Positions 7,988 to 17,139 are shown, counted from the stretch's first letter. The stretch is 64,000 nt of DNA from Anaerolineae bacterium (GCA_023382655.1 JAHDWK010000016.1:1-64000); one strand, 5' to 3'. Numbers and translations: made by a program. The notes: generated from the letters alone by a model not told the origin.

Positions 7988-8076
7988 AACCAATGAATAT
8001 GTCATTGGACAAGAGTTGAAAATAGAAATCCTGAAGACGATTGCTTGACAAGCCAGGGCAAAAAAGAGAGAAGAGT

Positions 8077-9033
8077 ATGTCAGATAGATTGAGCCTTTTG
8101 AGTCCTTCAACGTTAAATACCATTGGTAACACACCCGTTGTGCGATTGCGCAAAATTGTGCCCGAAAATAGCGCCGCTGTGCTGGTGAAATTAGAATATT
8201 TCAATCCCACCGGATCATATAAAGATCGGATGGCCCTGGCGATGATAGAAGAGGCGGAAGCACGAGGTGATTTGCGCCCAGGCATGACCGTTGTTGAGTA
8301 TACCGGTGGCAGTACGGGTTCATCACTGGCCTTTGTCTGCGCCGTCAAAGGGTATGCCTTTAAGGTCGTCTCGTCTGATGCGTTTGCCAAAGAAAAACTG
8401 GACACCATGCGTGCTTTTGGTGCGGAACTGGAAATTATTCCCAGCCAGGGTGGAAAAATCACGCCAGACCTGATTCCACGAATGATTGAAAGAGCAAAGG
8501 CGATTGCCCAGAGTGATAACAGTTATTTTACAGACCAGTTTAACAACCGGGACTCGGTTAAAGGATACAGTCAAATTGGTTATGAGTTGTTAAAGCAAGT
8601 GGATGTCCCTATTGACGCTTTTTGTGGTGGCGTGGGTACGGCGGGTATGCTCATGGGGGTAGCTCATGCCTTGCGCCAGGCGAATGCGGGAACGCGGGTA
8701 GTGGCGTTGGAACCAGCAACCTCGCCGGTTATCTCTGGCAAAACGGCCGGGACGCATCATATTGAGGGAATTGGCGCGGGGTTTGTGCCCCCACTTTTGG
8801 ATAAGGCTTATTATGATGAGGTGCGGGCCATAGATGAAAGCGAAGCGCGGGAGATGTCCCGACGGCTAACCCGTGAGGAAGGGATATTTTCAGGAATCTC
8901 AACGGGGCTAAATGTTGTGGGAGCGCTGCAACTGGCCCAGGAATTAGGTTCTGGACATACGGTTATTACTGTGGCAGTTGATTCAGGCTTGAAATATCTG
9001 GCCGGTGATCTCTATAAGGCGTCGAACGGATGA
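8077..9033 (+). CDS. PLP-dependent cysteine synthase family protein
   Basis: The 318-residue protein has the beta-family PLP fold: the Schiff-base lysine in NPTGSYKDRMAL near residue 46, a GGSTGSSLA substrate loop near residue 75, and the phosphate-binding GVGTAGMLMG near residue 190. The late GIFSGISTGLNV completes the CysK pattern. It likely makes cysteine or a related amino acid from an activated serine, but the cystathionine beta-synthase branch cannot be excluded. The ATG at 8077 follows GAGAGAAG; a TTG-initiated frame to 8041 is less likely. The gene begins about 90 bp beyond the attC-like site. No cysE or sulfur gene is adjacent. Confidence 0.88.
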   Translation: MSDRLSLLSPSTLNTIGNTPVVRLRKIVPENSAAVLVKLEYFNPTGSYKDRMALAMIEEAEARGDLRPGMTVVEYTGGSTGSSLAFVCAVKGYAFKVVSSDAFAKEKLDTMRAFGAELEIIPSQGGKITPDLIPRMIERAKAIAQSDNSYFTDQFNNRDSVKGYSQIGYELLKQVDVPIDAFCGGVGTAGMLMGVAHALRQANAGTRVVALEPATSPVISGKTAGTHHIEGIGAGFVPPLLDKAYYDEVRAIDESEAREMSRRLTREEGIFSGISTGLNVVGALQLAQELGSGHTVITVAVDSGLKYLAGDLYKASNG

Positions 9034-9176
9034 ATGCAAGCATGTTACCCTTGTTGTGGTTGGTTTTCAAGCCCGTGCCATCTCACCTTTGCCTTCCAGA
9101 GCAGGGAAGCGGGGTTCACGGCCGTGACGCCCCCGCCCGCGCCACCGATAGAACCACTGGTTGAAGAACCGGGTAC

Positions 9177-9248
9177 GTGATTCGTAATCTGTATTCCGTA
9201 AGCCGATTACGGTTCACGGATTACGGTTCACGGATTACAGCTTACGAA
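9177..9248. repeat. CGTAATC/GATTACGG word-array hairpin
   Basis: Words of the type CGTAATC and CCGTAAG are followed by copies of GATTACGGTTCACG and a closing CTTACGAA. The array runs up to the start codon of the lipoprotein gene. The rest of 9034-9176 has no supported gene. Confidence 0.85.
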
Positions 9249-9249
9249 C

Positions 9250-9753
9250 ATGGCATCAAAACTGTTCGGCAAACTTTCGGGGATAATGGTCGTTACTCTG
9301 GTCATGGGTGGCCTGGCCGGGTGCGCGGCATCAGCGCCGGCCCCCACACCCACCCCAGAGCCATTACCCACCGCCACCGCCACAGTACCAGCCTGCCAGC
9401 CCTCACCCATCCAGACATCCGCCAATGGGTTCTCCGAAATTCAAGGAATCATGCACGCTGATGGTGAATTGTGGGCTTTGTTGTTTTTTGGCAGAGCGTA
9501 CATCGAGGAAGAATTAAAAATCGTCTGGCGCATGACGGGCGCGGATGAACAATTTATTGTCGAGGGCAGACATGAAGATGGCACGGCCGTTGCCCCCATT
9601 TGGGGCCCAGAGCAGCACGGCGGCTCCAATTGGGAACGTCCCGGTGATGAATGGGGCACAGGCTTCAACTTCCCCAAACCCGGCTGTTGGACGCTAACCG
9701 CTACCAGTGGGGCAACGGCGGGCGAGATTTATCTGGATGTATTGTCGCGGTAA
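9250..9753 (+). CDS. Predicted lipoprotein, function unknown
   Basis: The 167-residue protein has a signal peptide with a lipobox (GGLAGC, cysteine near residue 25), then a proline/threonine-rich linker (APTPTPEPLPTATAT) typical of surface lipoproteins. A compact globular domain with two further cysteines follows. It is expected to be anchored outside the cytoplasmic membrane. The globular domain is not one I recognise. The word-array repeat reaches the ATG, so no classical ribosome site is visible. Confidence 0.75.
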   Translation: MASKLFGKLSGIMVVTLVMGGLAGCAASAPAPTPTPEPLPTATATVPACQPSPIQTSANGFSEIQGIMHADGELWALLFFGRAYIEEELKIVWRMTGADEQFIVEGRHEDGTAVAPIWGPEQHGGSNWERPGDEWGTGFNFPKPGCWTLTATSGATAGEIYLDVLSR

Positions 9754-9893
9754 TGTTTCGGTGGGTCTTTGGGATTTCGCGGGGCAGGGCTAAATGTAGG
9801 GGCTGGCCTTGTGCCTACCCAGTCTGGGGCAACCACAAGGGTATGCCCCTACATCTGATGTCAACCCCCTGAATTCCGAAAGAGCCGTTTCGG

Positions 9894-10661
9894 TTACTCA
9901 ACCTCTAGCAAAAAGCGGTCCAAAATCTTGTTAAAACCCTGGGAATTGTCCAGTTGCACCCAGTGACCCACATTTTCCATGCGGACAACGGGCAGCACGG
10001 GGTAAATCTGGTGCAAACTGGTGGGGTCATCATTGGCCGGTGTGATGATGGTCTGCATGGGGCCAGGGTATGTCTGCAACGCCGGCAGAGGGTCATATTG
10101 GCGCAGCGCCAACAGCGCCCCCACCACTGTTTCCCTGGGTGTTTGCCGCAAATCGGCCAATAATTGGGACTGCACGGCCGTGTCATCCCCAACCATCACC
10201 GACTGCCAATAGCCTTCAATAACGGGCGCATACGTCTCGGACGCCAGCCCGGCAAAAAAGGGCGCGATCATCTCCTCTGGCACCTGGCGAAAATCGCCAG
10301 AAGGGTCCACCAACAGCAGCCCGGCCACCTGCGTCGGATACTGGGCGGCAACTTCTAAAGCCACAATAGCCCCCAGGCTGTGCCCCACCAGCACATAGCG
10401 CTCCAGCCCCACGGCCGTTGCGGTCGCCGCCACTTCCGCCGCCAACGTGCTAATGGTAAAATCGGCATTGTCGGCTGCGCGGGAACGGCCGTGACCACGC
10501 CAATCCATAGCTATTGTGCGGCGGGACGGCCGTAAATGCGCCAGTTGCGTCTGCCAGTGCCCACTGTGCCCGGCCAATGAATGTAAAAAAACCACCGGCA
10601 ATTGGCCCTGCTCCACCCCGCCATCATCCACATGCAGATTTACTTCCATCACAGGTAACAT
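9894..10661 (-). CDS. Alpha/beta-fold hydrolase
   Basis: The 255-residue protein has the alpha/beta hydrolase order: oxyanion region FLHSLAGHSGHW, MDWRGHGRS, nucleophile elbow VGHSLGAIVAL with the catalytic serine near residue 93, a late acid, and the catalytic histidine in MENVGHWVQ. The ATG at 10661 follows a GGAGATGG site; the GTG one codon earlier is the alternative. The substrate (ester, lactone or haloalkane) cannot be told. Its upstream spacer holds a dyad and the CCTGACAGGT palindrome. Confidence 0.88.
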   Translation of the reverse strand: MLPVMEVNLHVDDGGVEQGQLPVVFLHSLAGHSGHWQTQLAHLRPSRRTIAMDWRGHGRSRAADNADFTISTLAAEVAATATAVGLERYVLVGHSLGAIVALEVAAQYPTQVAGLLLVDPSGDFRQVPEEMIAPFFAGLASETYAPVIEGYWQSVMVGDDTAVQSQLLADLRQTPRETVVGALLALRQYDPLPALQTYPGPMQTIITPANDDPTSLHQIYPVLPVVRMENVGHWVQLDNSQGFNKILDRFLLEVE

Positions 10662-10719
10662 CACGTTTTATCCATCTCCTTATAGTGTATTTGTCAATAC
10701 ACCTAGTCTAGGATGTATA

Positions 10720-10746
10720 CCTGACAGGTCTCCCAGACCTGCCAGG
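10720..10746. repeat. CCTGACAGGT palindromic repeat, copy 1
   Basis: CCTGACAGGTCT and AGACCTGCCAGG flank a 3-base loop. Related copies lie at 11963-11996 and, inside the hemD coding region, at 24856-24886. Confidence 0.85.
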
Positions 10747-10754
10747 GCTTTTGT

Positions 10755-11948
10755 TTAGGGCATCATCAACACCGGCTCTACCTGTTCCAGTGCCCAGTCA
10801 ATTTCCTCTTTGCTGATCACCAACGGCGGCGCAAAACGAATCACATTCTCATGCGTTTCCTTGCACAAAACGCCCCGCTCCTGCAACGCCTCGCAAAAAC
10901 GGCGCGCCTTCGTATTCAATTCCACGCCAATAAACAGCCCCTTGCCGCGCACCTCTTTGATGTGGTCGCTTTCAATCCGTTCCAGCCGTCCCTTAAAATA
11001 CGCGCCCAATTCGGCCGACTGCGCCACCAGATCTTCCTCCACCAGCACCGCCAGCGCCGCGCGAGCAATGGCCGCGCCCAACGGATTGCCGCCAAAGGTG
11101 CTGCCATGATCCCCCGGATGGAACAGCCCCAAAATGTCCCGGTCAGCCAATACGGCCGAGACCGGGTAAAAGCCACCGCTGAGCGCCTTGCCCACAATGG
11201 TCATATCCGCCTTGACGCCTTCATGGTGGCAGGCAAACAATTTACCGGTACGGCCGAAACCGGTCTGAATTTCATCGGCCACAAACAGCACATTCTGTTC
11301 CTGGCACAAATCATACGCGGCGCGAATGTAACCGGTGGGCGGCATGACCACGCCGCCCTCGCCCTGAATCGGCTCCACCATAAAAGCGACGGTGTTCGGC
11401 GTAATGGCCTGGCGCAGCGCCTCAATGTTGCCATAGGGGATGATCTTGAAGCCGGGCGTGAAGGGGCCAAAGTGCTGCTTATAGGCCGGTTCGCTGGAAA
11501 AGCCGACGACAGTGGTGGTACGGCCGTGAAAATTCCCCTCACACACAATAATCTCGGCTTCGCCATCGGGCACACCTTTGATTTCATAGCCCCATTTGCG
11601 GGCCGCTTTAATCGCTGTCTCCACTGCCTCTGCGCCCGTATTCATGGGCAGGGCCATATCATAACCCGTCAGCTCGCACATCTCTTTGAGAAATGGCCCC
11701 ATCTGGTCATTGCGGAAGGCGCGCGAAGTCAGCGTCACTTTGTGCATCTGGGAAATGGCCGCGTCCATAATTTTGGGGTGGCAGTGCCCCTGGTTCACGG
11801 CCGAATACGCCGCCAGGCAATCCAGATACTTCTTGCCGTCTACGTCATACACCCACACCCCTTCGGCCTTTTCCACCACCACGTCCAGCGGGTGATAATT
11901 GTGGGCGCTGTAGGTTTCATCCAGTTCAATATAATGTTGGCTTTTCAT
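10755..11948 (-). CDS. rocD: Ornithine aminotransferase
   Basis: The 397-residue class III PLP aminotransferase matches ornithine--oxo-acid transaminase closely. It has AVNQGHCHPKI, NTGAEAVETAIKAARKWGY, the aspartate in FVADEIQTGFGRTG and the PLP lysine in IVGKALSGGFYPVSA. The enzyme moves the delta-amino group of ornithine to 2-oxoglutarate, giving glutamate semialdehyde in arginine and proline metabolism. The ATG at 11948 has an AAGGAG site; the longer frame would translate the palindromic repeat in the leader. Family members acting on acetylornithine are the main alternative, but the N-terminal pattern favours RocD. Confidence 0.93.
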   Translation of the reverse strand: MKSQHYIELDETYSAHNYHPLDVVVEKAEGVWVYDVDGKKYLDCLAAYSAVNQGHCHPKIMDAAISQMHKVTLTSRAFRNDQMGPFLKEMCELTGYDMALPMNTGAEAVETAIKAARKWGYEIKGVPDGEAEIIVCEGNFHGRTTTVVGFSSEPAYKQHFGPFTPGFKIIPYGNIEALRQAITPNTVAFMVEPIQGEGGVVMPPTGYIRAAYDLCQEQNVLFVADEIQTGFGRTGKLFACHHEGVKADMTIVGKALSGGFYPVSAVLADRDILGLFHPGDHGSTFGGNPLGAAIARAALAVLVEEDLVAQSAELGAYFKGRLERIESDHIKEVRGKGLFIGVELNTKARRFCEALQERGVLCKETHENVIRFAPPLVISKEEIDWALEQVEPVLMMP

Positions 11949-11962
11949 AGTTAAACTCCTTG

Positions 11963-11996
11963 AAACCTGACAGGTCTCCAAAGACCTGTCAGGTTT
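11963..11996. repeat. CCTGACAGGT palindromic repeat, copy 2
   Basis: AAACCTGACAGGTCT and AGACCTGTCAGGTTT form a 15-bp perfect stem with a short loop in the rocD leader, just upstream of its ribosome site. It could form a hairpin in the mRNA leader or belong to a dispersed repeat family. Confidence 0.9.
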
Positions 11997-12000
11997 AGTC

Positions 12001-12035
12001 AAAAAAAGCCTGACCATGTAGGATGATCAGGCTTT
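12001..12035 (-). terminator. Rho-independent terminator
   Basis: Read on the minus strand, AAAGCCTGATCA pairs with TGGTCAGGCTTT (one mismatch) and is followed by a run of T. It would end transcripts from the FG-GAP protein gene before rocD. Confidence 0.85.
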
Positions 12036-12153
12036 GCTCAGACCCAGGCCGGGCACGGCCGTTGGTCATCTTTTTAAGTTGAAGTTACCGCTAATTATAC
12101 GGCCGTCGTGGTAAACTGTCTATGTGGACGGCCGTAAATCAACACCTCGCCAT

Positions 12154-14079
12154 TTAACCCTCTTTCACTATTACCGGCAGATAAATCCCAAAATTGGGTG
12201 GCGGCGGTGTTGCGGTCGGCGGGGGTGATGTGGGGATGGGCGGGGGTGGATCGCCCGTTACCTGCAATGTCACCGGCACATTCACTTCTGGCTGGAGCGG
12301 GTCATTGCTGGCAATGCACAGGTTAGCCGTGTACAAAATCGGCAGCAGACCGGTGCTGTCCAGCGTCAGGTTAATGGTCGTGGTGGTGGAAACGGCCGTT
12401 GTGCCGCTGATAGGCGTCACCTGGAGCCAGGAAATTTCGGCCGGAATCGTGCAAAAAGATTCGGAGATAGTCCAATTCAGCGGACCCGTACCGGTGTTGG
12501 CGATGGTGAGGGGAAGGGTCACGGCCGTGTCCATGGCCAGCGTCGTGGAAATAAACGTAGGTGTAATGCTAATCGTCGGCGTGATCACAATGACCGGCGC
12601 CGGCGGATTATGCATAAGCTGTACCTCATCCGCAATTTCATCAATCAACGCCAGGTCTAAAGTGCCATCATTATTCATATCCATCATCAACGCACAGGAA
12701 GAAGCGCTGGTCGCCGGAAACGTCTGGCGCAGCGTAAAAACGCCATCGCCATTATTCAGAAACAAATGCCAATCACCCGAAAAACTGGATGTGGCCCAAT
12801 CCAGGTCGCCATCCCCATCAATATCCCCCAAATCCGTCGCCAGCGGAAATGGGTCAATGGGGTAGTACATCGGCGCAGACAAATTCCCCGCGCCATCACC
12901 CAAAAAAATGGAACCGGTGCTGTTATTGCTGTTGGCCGTGGCCACATCCTCATGTCCGTCCCCATTCACATCCCCCACATTCAACATCCACACCTGCCCG
13001 CCGATCCGCGCCGAAACAAAGGTGAAGGTACCGTCCCCATTCCCCTTGTTCACAATCACCTGCGGATTACTGGTGGCGCGGGTGCCAATCACCAGGTCCA
13101 AAATGCCATCTTCGTCCATATCCGCCGCCGCCAGCGCCCATTCCCTCGTGCCGCCGCCTTCAAAATAGGTGGGCGGGCCAAACACCCCCTGCCCATCATT
13201 GAGTAAGATGGACAGATTACCGGCATTACTGTCAAAACCAGAGTTGGTGTTCACAATATCCGGGTCGCCATCGCTGTCCACATCCAGCACGGCAATGCCC
13301 CGTGGCTGCGGCCCCACGCTTACCTCTTGCGACGCAAATGTGCCATCGCCATTGCCCAGCAAAATGGAAATGCTGTTAGTGCCAATGTTCACCACTGCCA
13401 GATCAGCATTCCCGTCCAGGTTAAAATCGGATGGCGCGCTGGGGCTGGCCTGGGTATTAAGCGGCGTGGTGGGCAGCAGAAAATCATTGTACAGCCCGGA
13501 GCCATCGGCCCGGTTCAGAAAAACGCGGGCATCGGCCGTAATTTCGTTAATGATGGTCAGGTCGAGCCAGCCGTCGTTGTTGAAATCGGTAGCTACACCG
13601 CCATACGCCTGCGTGTGAACGCCGGCCGTGCCGCGCACATCCAGTGTGTCCGCATGTTGGAATTGCAGCGTGGCCGGTTGGGATTCCGTCCAGAATGTGA
13701 CGGTGTGGCTGTTTGCCAGCGCCGAACCGTCGGCGGCGCGAATCTGCCCGGAAAGGATGACCATCACGACTTCCCCGGCGCTAAAAGAGGTAGTGGGCGT
13801 GAAGATGACGGTCTGGTCAAGGTCGGCAAAACCGAATGTGCCCGGTTTTGCGCCGCTCCACTGTCCAAATACACGCACGGTACTGCTGAGGATGGTGCTG
13901 CGGCTGATGGGCTGGCTAAACTGGATGGTCACGGCCGTATCCACCGGCGCAGCCAATGAACGGGCCGACGGGGTGGTACTGACCACCGTCAAAGCGCCGG
14001 CGGACAGGTTGCGTTGGGTGGCAACGGCCGTGATGATGCCTGCCAGAACGATCACACTAACAACAAGTAAACGGGTCAT
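12154..14079 (-). CDS. Secreted FG-GAP/VCBS repeat surface protein
   Basis: The 641-residue protein has an N-terminal signal or anchor segment (residues about 3-22) and an Ig-like Big_5 domain (about 35-130). Seven FG-GAP/VCBS blades follow, each with a calcium-loop motif: DFNNDGWLD, DFNLDGNAD, DVDSDGDPD, DMDEDGILD, DVNGDGHED, DIDGDGDLD and DMNNDGTLD. A second Ig-like region (about 520-615), a proline/threonine linker and the tail GIYLPVIVKEG complete it. Seven blades suggest one closed integrin-like propeller. A YLP-type tail recurs at the ends of secreted Chloroflexota proteins and may be a sorting signal, which is an inference. Probable role: surface adhesion or carbohydrate contact. Confidence 0.88.
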   Translation of the reverse strand: MTRLLVVSVIVLAGIITAVATQRNLSAGALTVVSTTPSARSLAAPVDTAVTIQFSQPISRSTILSSTVRVFGQWSGAKPGTFGFADLDQTVIFTPTTSFSAGEVVMVILSGQIRAADGSALANSHTVTFWTESQPATLQFQHADTLDVRGTAGVHTQAYGGVATDFNNDGWLDLTIINEITADARVFLNRADGSGLYNDFLLPTTPLNTQASPSAPSDFNLDGNADLAVVNIGTNSISILLGNGDGTFASQEVSVGPQPRGIAVLDVDSDGDPDIVNTNSGFDSNAGNLSILLNDGQGVFGPPTYFEGGGTREWALAAADMDEDGILDLVIGTRATSNPQVIVNKGNGDGTFTFVSARIGGQVWMLNVGDVNGDGHEDVATANSNNSTGSIFLGDGAGNLSAPMYYPIDPFPLATDLGDIDGDGDLDWATSSFSGDWHLFLNNGDGVFTLRQTFPATSASSCALMMDMNNDGTLDLALIDEIADEVQLMHNPPAPVIVITPTISITPTFISTTLAMDTAVTLPLTIANTGTGPLNWTISESFCTIPAEISWLQVTPISGTTAVSTTTTINLTLDSTGLLPILYTANLCIASNDPLQPEVNVPVTLQVTGDPPPPIPTSPPPTATPPPPNFGIYLPVIVKEG

Positions 14080-14119
14080 CGTTTGTCTCCATCAGCGGTG
14101 GGCAAATTGTCAATTTGCC

Positions 14120-14932
14120 CTACGCAGCTAAAAATGAAACCAACAAGTAGCCTCCCCCCAACACTGCACAGTAAATGGCAAAGATGTAAAGCGTGTGGCT
14201 GCGTACCCAACGCAGCAAGAAGGCGATGCACAGATACCCGGTCACGGCCGCGGCCACAAAACCGGCAGCATAGGTCAGGGGCGTCTCTGCCGCCTGCGCG
14301 GACATAATGTCCAGCAGCGACAGCAGCCCCGCGCCCATAATGGCGGGCACACCCAACAAAAAGCTAAAGCGCGTTGCCGTCGGCCGGTCTAAGCCGCGTA
14401 TCAGCCCACCAACGATGGTGCTGCCGCTGCGGGAGACGCCGGGCAGCAGGGCAAATGCCTGGAAGGAGCCAATGGTCAGCGTATCGGCCCAACGCATATC
14501 GGCCACGCTTTTTTGGCCGGACATCATCCGTTCGCCGATGACGAGGAGCACGGCCGTGATCAGCAAAAAGAACGCGGCGGCTTCCGGCTGGCTGAATATC
14601 TCTTCCAACTCGCTGGCAAACAGCAGCCCCAACACCACTGCCGGAATGGAGCCAACCACAATCAGCCAACCCAACCGGGCTTCGGTGGAAGCCAGAGGTT
14701 GTTTGTGGCGCAGGTCACGCAGCACGGCCGTGAGGATACCCCACAAATCGCGCCAAAAATAGACCAACACCGCCAGCAGCGTGCCCAGATGCAGCACGCC
14801 AATCATTGTCAGATCGGCCGGCGGCATTTCAAAAATGGCCGGAATAATCACCAGATGTCCCGAACTGGAAATGGGCAAAAACTCCGTCGCCCCCTGCAAA
14901 ATGCCTAAGAAGATCGCTTCGATGATGCTCAT
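14120..14932 (-). CDS. uppP: Undecaprenyl-diphosphatase UppP (BacA)
   Basis: The 270-residue integral membrane protein starts with the family signature GILQGATEFLPISSSGHL (residues about 10-27). It carries the second conserved block with LLPGVSRSGSTI near residue 160, both lining the active site. It removes a phosphate from undecaprenyl diphosphate so the lipid carrier can be reused in cell-wall and glycan synthesis. Length and eight-helix topology match the family. It is followed on the same strand by a repeat hairpin beyond which tgt is encoded. Confidence 0.97.
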   Translation of the reverse strand: MSIIEAIFLGILQGATEFLPISSSGHLVIIPAIFEMPPADLTMIGVLHLGTLLAVLVYFWRDLWGILTAVLRDLRHKQPLASTEARLGWLIVVGSIPAVVLGLLFASELEEIFSQPEAAAFFLLITAVLLVIGERMMSGQKSVADMRWADTLTIGSFQAFALLPGVSRSGSTIVGGLIRGLDRPTATRFSFLLGVPAIMGAGLLSLLDIMSAQAAETPLTYAAGFVAAAVTGYLCIAFLLRWVRSHTLYIFAIYCAVLGGGYLLVSFLAA

Positions 14933-14945
14933 AGTTGTTCAAGAA

Positions 14946-15009
14946 GAGATTGAGAGATTAGGAGATTGGGAGACTACAATCTCCTAATCTCTCAATCTCT
15001 CAATCTCTA
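14946..15009. repeat. GAGATTG/AATCTCC word-array hairpin at the tgt stop codon
   Basis: A GAGATTG, AGAGATTA, GGAGATTG array and its reverse complement form a stem of about 22 bp. The right end supplies the last codons (GIGD) and the stop of tgt. Confidence 0.92.
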
Positions 15010-16122
15010 ATCGCCAATCCCTTCATAATGACTCAAAAACTCATCCGCAAACAACGGCAATGTCCCTTTTTCTATCGCCGCCCGCATTTGTCCCATCAGG
15101 TCAATCAAAAAGTGGACATTGTGGATGCTCAGTAACACGTGCGCCAGGATTTCATCCGCCTTCACCAGATGGCGCAGGTAGGCGCGGCTGAAATGCTGGC
15201 AGGTATAACAGCCGCAGCCGGCGGCAATGGGGGCGGCGTCCCGCGTATGCACCGCATTGCGCAAATTCAGCCGCCCACCGCGTACATAGGCCGTGCCGTG
15301 CCGCGCCAGCCGCGTGGGGGCCACACAGTCAAAAATATCCACGCCACGCAGCACCGCATTCACCAAATCTTCCGGCTCGCCCACGCCCATCAGATAACGC
15401 GGTTTGTGGGCAGGCATGTGGGGCACGGTGGCGTCCAGCGTATGGTACATTTGCGCTTTTGTCTCGCCTACGGCCAGCCCGCCAATGGCATAACCGGGCA
15501 AATCAAGCCCGGTGACAAAAGCGGCGCTTTCGGCGCGCAGGTCAGGGAAAATGCCCCCCTGCACAATGCCAAATAGCGCCTGGTCGTCACGGGTTTTGGC
15601 CACCGCGCACCGCGCCAGCCAGGGGTGCGTGCGTGTTAAAGAGTGCTGCACATAGGCATAATCGGTGGGCGGCGGGCACTCGTCGAAGGCCATGATGATG
15701 TCCGCGCCCAGGTTTTCCTGCATGGCGATGCTGCTCTCCGGGGTAAAGCGGTGGCGGGAACCGTCCAGATGTGATTGAAAAGTGACACCGTCAGCGTCTA
15801 TCTTGCGCGTCTGGCTGAGGCTGAATACCTGAAAGCCACCACTGTCGGTGAGGATGGGGCCGGGCCACTGCATGAACTGGTGCAGCCCACCCAACTCCCG
15901 CACCAGTTCATCACCAGGGCGCAGATACAAATGGTAGGTGTTGCTGAGAACGAGGGTAGCGCCTAAAGCCGCCAGGTCATCTGGCTTCAGCGCCTTCACT
16001 GTCGCTTGGGTACCAACGGGAGCAAAAACGGGGGTATGAATGGGGCCGTGGGGGGTGTGGAAACGGCCGTTGCGCGCCGCGCCATCTACGGCCGTGACTT
16101 CAAACGTAAAATCAAATCCCAT
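15007..16122 (-). CDS. tgt: Queuine tRNA-ribosyltransferase
   Basis: The 371-residue protein has the Tgt active site. DSGGFQVFSL carries the general acid/base aspartate near residue 95, the nucleophilic aspartate lies in FDCVAPTR near residue 270, and a zinc site reads CGCYTCQHFSRAYLRHL. It exchanges guanine-34 for a queuosine precursor in GUN-anticodon tRNAs. The start at 16122 gives the usual N-terminus (FDFTFEVT); the longer frame lies in repeat sequence. No other queuosine gene is in the window. Stop codon and final codons lie in a word-array repeat. Confidence 0.96.
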   Translation of the reverse strand: MGFDFTFEVTAVDGAARNGRFHTPHGPIHTPVFAPVGTQATVKALKPDDLAALGATLVLSNTYHLYLRPGDELVRELGGLHQFMQWPGPILTDSGGFQVFSLSQTRKIDADGVTFQSHLDGSRHRFTPESSIAMQENLGADIIMAFDECPPPTDYAYVQHSLTRTHPWLARCAVAKTRDDQALFGIVQGGIFPDLRAESAAFVTGLDLPGYAIGGLAVGETKAQMYHTLDATVPHMPAHKPRYLMGVGEPEDLVNAVLRGVDIFDCVAPTRLARHGTAYVRGGRLNLRNAVHTRDAAPIAAGCGCYTCQHFSRAYLRHLVKADEILAHVLLSIHNVHFLIDLMGQMRAAIEKGTLPLFADEFLSHYEGIGD

Positions 16123-16162
16123 AGGGGCGGGATTATAACAGGTAATGGGGAGATGAGGGGAA

Positions 16163-16240
16163 GGAGATTGGAGATTGGAGATTAGGAGATTGGGAGATTG
16201 TTGGTCGCTCAATCTCCTAATCTCTCAATCTCCCAATCTC
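16163..16240. repeat. GAGATTG/AATCTCC word-array hairpin at the thrB stop codon
   Basis: GGAGATTGGAGATTGGAG and related words are followed by AATCTCCTAATCTCTCAATC after a short loop. The array provides the final codons (RLGD) and stop of thrB and the spacer before tgt. Confidence 0.92.
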
Positions 16241-17139
16241 ACTCCCTGGGTAGCCACCGTCAAAACCCACACCCGGCTCGTCAGGCCAGATTGGGCAAAC
16301 ACGGCCGTAACCGCCGCCGCAATCCGCTCATGACCATCCGGGGCAAAGGCGATCAGGCTGGGGCCGGCGCCGCTGAGCGCCACCCCTTTGGCGCCCGCTG
16401 CCTGCGCCGCCACAAATGCCTGGGCCATGCCGGGAATCAGCGGAATCCGGTACGGTTGGTGCAGCCTGTCTTGCATGGCGATGCCCAACAAGTCGTAATC
16501 GGCCGTTTGTAGAGCGCGAATGACCAGCGGCGTGCGGGCGGCGTTGAAAATGGCGTCCTGGCGCGAAACCTGGGCGGGCAGGGCGGCGCGGGCTTCGCTG
16601 GTGAGCAGGTGAAAATCGGGCAGCACCACCACCGCTTGTAGTTCCGGCAGGGCGAACCGTTCGATATGCAGTCCGGTTTCATGGGCCACGCCCAAAACCA
16701 GGCCGCCATAGAGGGCGGGGGCCACATTGTCCGGGTGGCCTTCTTTTTCAGCAGCGAATTGCAGGATTTGGGCGGGGGTAAACGGCCGTCCCACCAGTTC
16801 ATTGGCCGCCATCATGCCGCCGAGTACGGCCGTCGAGCTGCTGCCCAACCCGCTGCCCACCGGGATGTTGTTTTCCTGATGAATGAGTAAAGGGGACGGC
16901 CGTTGGCCTGCCTTGTCGAAAATGATGTTGGCGCATTGGTACACCAGGTTGCTTTCGTCGGTAGCCACCTTGGGCGCGTCTACGCCACTGACGGTGATGG
17001 TGAGAGGGGGGGTAGAGGGGGTGGGGGGTACGGCCGTGAACGTGATGTGATTGTATAACGCCAGTGCCAGCCCCAAACAATCAAAGCCCGGCCCCAGATT
17101 GGCCGAGGTTGCCGGAATAGAAACGGTTACCTTTTTCAT
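16225..17139 (-). CDS. thrB: Homoserine kinase
   Basis: The 304-residue GHMP kinase opens with VSIPATSANLGPGFDCLGLA and carries the ATP-binding motif PVGSGLGSSSTAV near residue 95, with a C-terminal GVALSGAGPSLIAF. It phosphorylates homoserine on the way to threonine in the cytoplasm. Length and N-terminus fit the family exactly. No thrA or thrC is adjacent. Its last residues come from a word-array repeat. Confidence 0.95.
   Translation of the reverse strand: MKKVTVSIPATSANLGPGFDCLGLALALYNHITFTAVPPTPSTPPLTITVSGVDAPKVATDESNLVYQCANIIFDKAGQRPSPLLIHQENNIPVGSGLGSSSTAVLGGMMAANELVGRPFTPAQILQFAAEKEGHPDNVAPALYGGLVLGVAHETGLHIERFALPELQAVVVLPDFHLLTSEARAALPAQVSRQDAIFNAARTPLVIRALQTADYDLLGIAMQDRLHQPYRIPLIPGMAQAFVAAQAAGAKGVALSGAGPSLIAFAPDGHERIAAAVTAVFAQSGLTSRVWVLTVATQGVRLGD

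Noticed and set aside
9118..9180. Proline-rich coding remnant after the cysteine synthase gene
   Set aside because: A short open stretch (PPPAPPIEPLVEEPG) has no start and no recognisable parent gene.
10851..11954. 367-codon frame opposite rocD
   Set aside because: Antisense shadow of a clear aminotransferase gene; translation lacks any family pattern.
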